From the NCBI GenBank assembly GCA_050157065.1, contig CP189573.1: 64,000 nt of DNA; one strand, given 5' to 3'. Positions 61,081 to 64,000 of the stretch are shown here, in pieces. Both the position numbers and the translations under genes were made by a program. Within the stretch, counting starts at the first letter, position 1. Every line of letters starts with the position of its first letter. This DNA is from Avipropionibacterium sp050157065 (GTDB lineage Bacteria; Actinomycetota; Actinomycetes; Propionibacteriales; Propionibacteriaceae). The notes under the pieces are model-generated. The model was not told the origin of the DNA, made no database searches, and saw only the letters and a list, made by a program, of their open reading frames with translations.

Positions 61081-61284
61081 ATGAACGTGGGGGAGCCCCA
61101 GTCGAGACCCTTTCGCAACGCGAGTTGCGCAACGAAGTCCGGACGCGTGCTTCGCGCCCCCACGTTGCCCATCGCGCGGCCGGCCAAGCGCGTCGGTGGC
61201 TGGGCAGCGCTGAAGCCTGAGCCGTCCGAGGGCGACCGTCCGATGGCCCAGATCCTCGATGAGCTGCGAGATGATCGGCTGTGA
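61081..61284 (+). pseudogene. Decayed Phd/VapB-type antitoxin
   Basis: Pieces of a Phd-like antitoxin lie in two frames: ETLSQRELRNE (one frame, from about 61107) then KSGRVLRA and PIARPAKRVGGWAALK with the tail RPMAQILDELRDDRL (frame starting at 61081). The middle EAGE...VTVxGxPVA segment is largely deleted. The reading is inference from family pattern, but the tail directly abuts a VapC-like remnant, as expected for an antitoxin. Confidence 0.45.
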
Positions 61285-61452
61285 TGGACGCTTCGCACGT
61301 CCGTGTCCGTCTCGACGCTCTGCATCGGGAGGCGGCGATCCGCCTTGGTTACCTACGACCACCGGCTTGGTGAGGCGGCGACTGCCACTGGACTCGACGT
61401 GATCGCCCCTGGCGAGGGGCACCTCGTTGTGAGTCGATGCTCTTGTCACTGA
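61285..61452 (+). pseudogene. Decayed VapC (PIN-domain) toxin, C-terminal part
   Basis: LDALHREAAIRLG in one frame and LVTYDHRLGEAATATGLDVIAPG in the next match the C-terminal PIN-domain blocks (the LDAIHLATALxLG and xLVTYDxRLAEAA patterns with the third and fourth acidic residues). The N-terminal two thirds and several linking residues are missing. Nonfunctional. Confidence 0.55.
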
Positions 61453-61477
61453 ATCGCGCGGACGGGACACTCGTGAC

Positions 61478-61990
61478 ATGCGGAAGGTTCTGTCAACGGT
61501 GATGGTGCTCGTGGTGTGTGGATGCGGCGCCGCGCCGCGCCCCGCGCCGCCATCCGCTCAGGTCCCTCCTGCGACTGTCACCAGCCAGCAGGCAGCGGCG
61601 ACAGGCAACGGCCTCGCGACATGCTCGTCAGCGGTGTCGTATGAGGACGAACTCGTTCCAGGGTGGAAGGAGTACGGCAACGTCGCGCTCGTCGACATGC
61701 GGATTGAGCTCGGACCCACGGGCCAGGCGGACCGACGCGCCAAAGCCGGGGTCTTCGTGCGTGCCGACACGTCCGCCAAGCTGACCGTGCTCACGGACGG
61801 CACCAGCATGGCCTCCGGTGAGGCCGCAGGTCGCGAGATCGAGTACCCACGGTGTGACGGCAGGGGACACCAGTGGGTCGTCTGGCCGACGCTCTATCTG
61901 GCTGATCATCCGGCGTGCATGCGCGTTCGGATTGAGTCCGCTGGATCGGCACAGGTCGCGGCCATCCCACTCAGCATGACGTGCTCCTGA
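61478..61990 (+). CDS. Putative lipoprotein, unrecognised
   Basis: 170 residues. Signal with lipobox-like VMVLVVCGCG at residue 16, a Pro/Ala/Gln linker, then an immunoglobulin-like beta domain (LVDMRIELGPTGQADRRAKA, REIEYPRCDGRGHQWVVWPT, CMRVRIESAGSAQVAAIPLS) with four Cys that could pair. Resembles DUF4232-type or allergen-like exported proteins only in plan. No operon partners. The following 61991-62092 holds no gene. Confidence 0.6.
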   Translation: MRKVLSTVMVLVVCGCGAAPRPAPPSAQVPPATVTSQQAAATGNGLATCSSAVSYEDELVPGWKEYGNVALVDMRIELGPTGQADRRAKAGVFVRADTSAKLTVLTDGTSMASGEAAGREIEYPRCDGRGHQWVVWPTLYLADHPACMRVRIESAGSAQVAAIPLSMTCS

Positions 61991-62092
61991 CTCGCGGGTG
62001 TCGGCGTCGCCAAGTCTCTTGTGTCGACCCGCTTGGCCAAGCACACGGCATCGCCCCGTCGGTGTTCGTGGCCCGCGGGCCCGCCCAGCAGG

Positions 62093-62331
62093 TTACGGAA
62101 GCAGGTCAAGCATCTGCGTCCTCGCCTTCATGGCTGGATCAGGAGTTCATTGCCGCTGTCGAAGACGAGTACGACCGTTTCGAGAAGCCGGCCTTGCGTG
62201 TCGAAGCCGAGCCGTAGCTGTCGTGACGGGCTGTCCTCGTCGAGATCCTCGATCCACAGTGACCAGGTGGCGGCGTGAACGGCATCCTGGGGACCGATGC
62301 CGTGTTTCAGTGCCGAATCGTGAACCCTCAC
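62093..62331 (-). pseudogene. Toxin of RHH module, one-base frameshift near C-terminus
   Basis: GTG at 62331 overlaps the antitoxin stop (GTGA). It encodes MRVHDSALKHGIGPQDAVHA, WSLWIEDLDEDSPSRQLRLG and LETVVLVFDSGNELLI, a small toxin type I recall paired with CopG-like antitoxins. After NELLI one base seems lost: as written it ends QP stop at 62128, while the next frame reads AMKARTQMLDLLP and stops at 62093, the expected natural end. Either inactivated or a sequencing error. Confidence 0.6.
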
Positions 62332-62591
62332 GCGGCGGAGGCTGCCAGTGCCTCGCGGATGACCTCCGACCGGGACTTGCCCTCGCGTGCAGCGCGCGCG
62401 TCGATGTTCGCAAGCTCTTCTGTGGTGAGGCGAAGTGCAACGACCTGGGACGGCTCGGCGCCCCGTCCCGGTCGGCCCCGACCTCGCTTCCTGAGCTCCT
62501 CGACGTCGTAGCCAACCTCCGCCTCGTCCGCCCACGCACCGATCTGCTCCTCGGTGACCGGTTTGCCTTTGATGGACTCGCCAGTATCCAT
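62328..62591 (-). CDS. CopG/ribbon-helix-helix antitoxin
   Basis: 87 residues. N-terminal flexible part (GESIKGKPVTEEQIGAWADE), a basic linker (RKRGRGRPGRG) and a C-terminal RHH fold VVALRLTTEELANIDARAAREGKSRSEVIREALAA that binds DNA. Overlaps the toxin start by 4 bp, the classic antitoxin-first layout. The upstream 40 bp are AT-rich (ATATCGCAATACGGAAAATT on the plus strand), a likely promoter. Looks intact. Confidence 0.8.
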   Translation of the reverse strand: MDTGESIKGKPVTEEQIGAWADEAEVGYDVEELRKRGRGRPGRGAEPSQVVALRLTTEELANIDARAAREGKSRSEVIREALAASAA

Positions 62592-62646
62592 GCAAATATC
62601 GCAATACGGAAAATTGGGAGCGGCCAGACGTCTCTTGTATCAACCT

Positions 62647-62745
62647 CAACGCGGCCAGTGCGGCGCCGAAGTCGGCGACGTTCTCGGTCACGACGGCCCG
62701 TCGTTCGGCTCGGGCTGTGGCAGCGATGACGGCGTCATCCGGAGT
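62647..62745 (-). pseudogene. VapC C-terminal fragment
   Basis: TPDDAVIAATARAERRAVVT and ENVADFGAALAAL are the last PIN-domain blocks of a VapC (D-AVIAATA and VTENVADF). It is joined directly to the 3' end of the upstream antitoxin-like gene in a different frame, so the toxin N-terminus was deleted. Confidence 0.55.
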
Positions 62746-63118
62746 ACTTGGCGGTTGTGTTCGATGCGTTCGAGGACCTCATCGCGATGGACGGCCACAT
62801 AGTCCAGGGCGAGCCGGATCAGGCGAGGATGCAGATCAGCCTCTTCGGCGAGGACCGCGATCCGATGCTCCTCGGAACCATCCAACTCCATGAGTCGCCC
62901 GACGACCTCCCACACGTCGGGACCTGCGGCGAGCGCGGCGCGACGGTCTTGTCCCGGCCCTCGGAAGGTGATGCCCGGATGGTCACAGAGGTGCCCTCGA
63001 TGATCAGCTGCTCGAGCAGCGCAGTGGCGCTGGTGTGCTCGCCAGCAGCGTGCTCGGTCAAGGCCTGCTTGGCGGCGGCGCTGATGCGGAACGACGTGGA
63101 TGACGTGGTGGTGGACAC
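62688..63118 (-). pseudogene. CopG/VapB-type antitoxin-like gene, frameshifted
   Basis: GTG at 63118, after AGGGAGG, encodes STTTSSTSFRISAAAKQALT and EHAAGEHTSATALLEQLIIEGTSV; one base is then missing, and the frame continues as DHPGITFRGPGQDRRAALAA, GPDVWEVVGRLMELDGSEEH and RIAVLAEEADLHPRLIRLAL to 62688. Both halves read as one protein of about 140 residues. The last 15 codons overlap the VapC fragment out of frame. Antitoxin role is inferred from that neighbour. Confidence 0.65.
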
Positions 63119-63188
63119 GAGGTACCTCCCTGTGTCGCAGAGTAGCTCTGCTGTCCTGCCACTCGAGTCGGTCGTGGACACAGACGGT

Positions 63189-64000
63189 TCACCGGCAAGA
63201 CATCAGGTCCCAGATCCATCGCGACGCCCAGGCCATCCGGCTCATCGCTTCCGACACGTCAGTCAGCCCTTCACTCAGGAAGGCGATCGCGAAACTGCGG
63301 GAGGGGGTTTCGACGATCCCGACATCGTTGGCCACACCAGGGCTCTTCCCCGTCTTGTGCGCGCTGACCGTCCCCGCCGGAAGTCTGGCCGGGATGATGG
63401 TCCGATTGGTCTGACGACGCAGGCTCGCGACCAGTGCTGTGTGGCTCGTCCCGGGAAGGTCACGACCCGCGTGGATGGCTGGCAGCAGTGTCGTCATGTC
63501 GGCCGGGGTGCTGACGTTGTCCGGGGGCAGCGCCTGCGTTTCGCCGGCAGGAGGCGTGACGATCGTGTCGACCAGTCGAGCGAGAGCGGCCGGAGTGAGA
63601 GTAGGGTTATCGGAGTCAAGACCGTACCGGGCGCAGAACATCTCGCGCATCGTGAAGATGAACCGGGTTGAGTCGAGCCCAAGACGTCGGGCCGTGTCGG
63701 CGACGGCGGTCTTGCCGATCTGGGCGATGACCAGGTCGGTGGCCCAGTTGTCCGAGACCATGATCATCAGCGTCGCCAAGTCGCCCAGGGTGAGGCTCAG
63801 CCCCGGATCGAGATGCTGGCACACACCCGATCCGGGGACGGCCTCCTCGGGGCGCATGGTGGAAGCGTTGCGCAGGGTCGACCGTGCCGGCGGCGACCTG
63901 GCGGTGGTACTCGTACGCCACGAGCACCTTGATCGCCGAGGCGGTCGGAAAGGGACGATCGGCGTTCTGGCTCAGGGCAGTGCCATCGACAAGATCGCGG
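63189..64000 (-). pseudogene. Class A beta-lactamase-like serine hydrolase, frameshifted, partial
   Basis: Entering from the window edge the frame reads NADRPFPTASAIKVLVAYEY with the SxxK nucleophile motif (SAIK) and continues to DPAQRF; an extra C at about 63858 then shifts the frame to TMRPEEAVPGSG and onward: SDN in MIMVSDNWATDLV and KTG in SAHKTGKSPG, both intact. End at 63189. All three catalytic motifs of class A enzymes are present, so only the single insertion breaks it. The start lies beyond 64000. May be a beta-lactamase or a housekeeping serine hydrolase. Confidence 0.7.

Noticed and set aside
1..64000. CRISPR array
   Set aside because: No regularly spaced direct repeats and no cas genes were seen.

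Overview
High-GC DNA (about 70 percent G+C), dense short-spaced genes, many GTG starts and overlapping stop/start codons point to an Actinomycetota chromosome. The gene content supports this: resuscitation factor RpfB, an MptB-type mannosyltransferase, protein O-mannosyltransferase, the Glp/GlpR division pair, LutABC and a DUF222-HNH protein. The mix fits Propionibacteriales or a relative, but no rRNA is present to place it. There is no CRISPR array, no rRNA and no intact prophage.

Region by region. 1-4.6 kb: the end of a Cys-containing protein, an HNH endonuclease, a secreted beta-helix protein, a SUFU-domain protein with a truncated second copy of its start, and OsmC. 4.6-7.4 kb: lutABC for L-lactate oxidation. 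7.4-16.7 kb: a conserved actinobacterial core (mscL, SAF protein, fmdB, penicillin-acylase-like hydrolase, 5-formyl-THF cycloligase, then glp/moeA-moaC-moaB-rimJ-glpR), ending at tRNA-Ala(CGC). 16.8-27.1 kb: accessory DNA with a serine-recombinase remnant abutting the tRNA, an AraC regulator, an oxidoreductase and cupin pair, a metal P-type ATPase with a CopZ-like chaperone and divergent Crp/Fnr regulator, two ISL3-type IS left ends (one with a frameshifted, truncated transposase), a tRNA 3'-half remnant and an AbiEi antitoxin remnant.

27.1-34.2 kb: a divergent TetR/cytochrome P450 pair sharing a palindromic operator, an orphan Phd antitoxin, and an ABC exporter followed by a NarL-type two-component system on the same strand. 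34.3-39.0 kb: a beta-helix polysaccharide protein and an SGNH esterase (likely pectin side-chain processing) with a GlxA-type regulator. 39.1-43.8 kb: a tightly overlapping PCuAC, DyP peroxidase, CopC, response regulator and histidine kinase operon, read here as copper handling. Just after it, 43.8-44.04 kb holds the most striking unexplained sequence: a promoter, a 12-base perfect Shine-Dalgarno, an 11-codon ORF and nested hairpins with no obvious downstream gene.

44.0-60.9 kb: VOC protein, TetR, cupin, MFS exporter, membrane protein, coiled-coil protein and solute-binding lipoprotein; then a core block pmt / rsmI-tatD-nitroreductase-mptB-rpfB-ksgA-ispE, MarR, TetR and an atypical tRNA-Gln(TTG). 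This block resembles the rsmI-tatD-rpfB-ksgA-ispE order of mycobacteria. 60.9-64.0 kb is a decayed accessory patch: three broken toxin-antitoxin modules, one lipoprotein and a frameshifted class A beta-lactamase-like serine hydrolase running off the end. Several of these breaks are single-base, so both natural decay and sequencing error must be considered.
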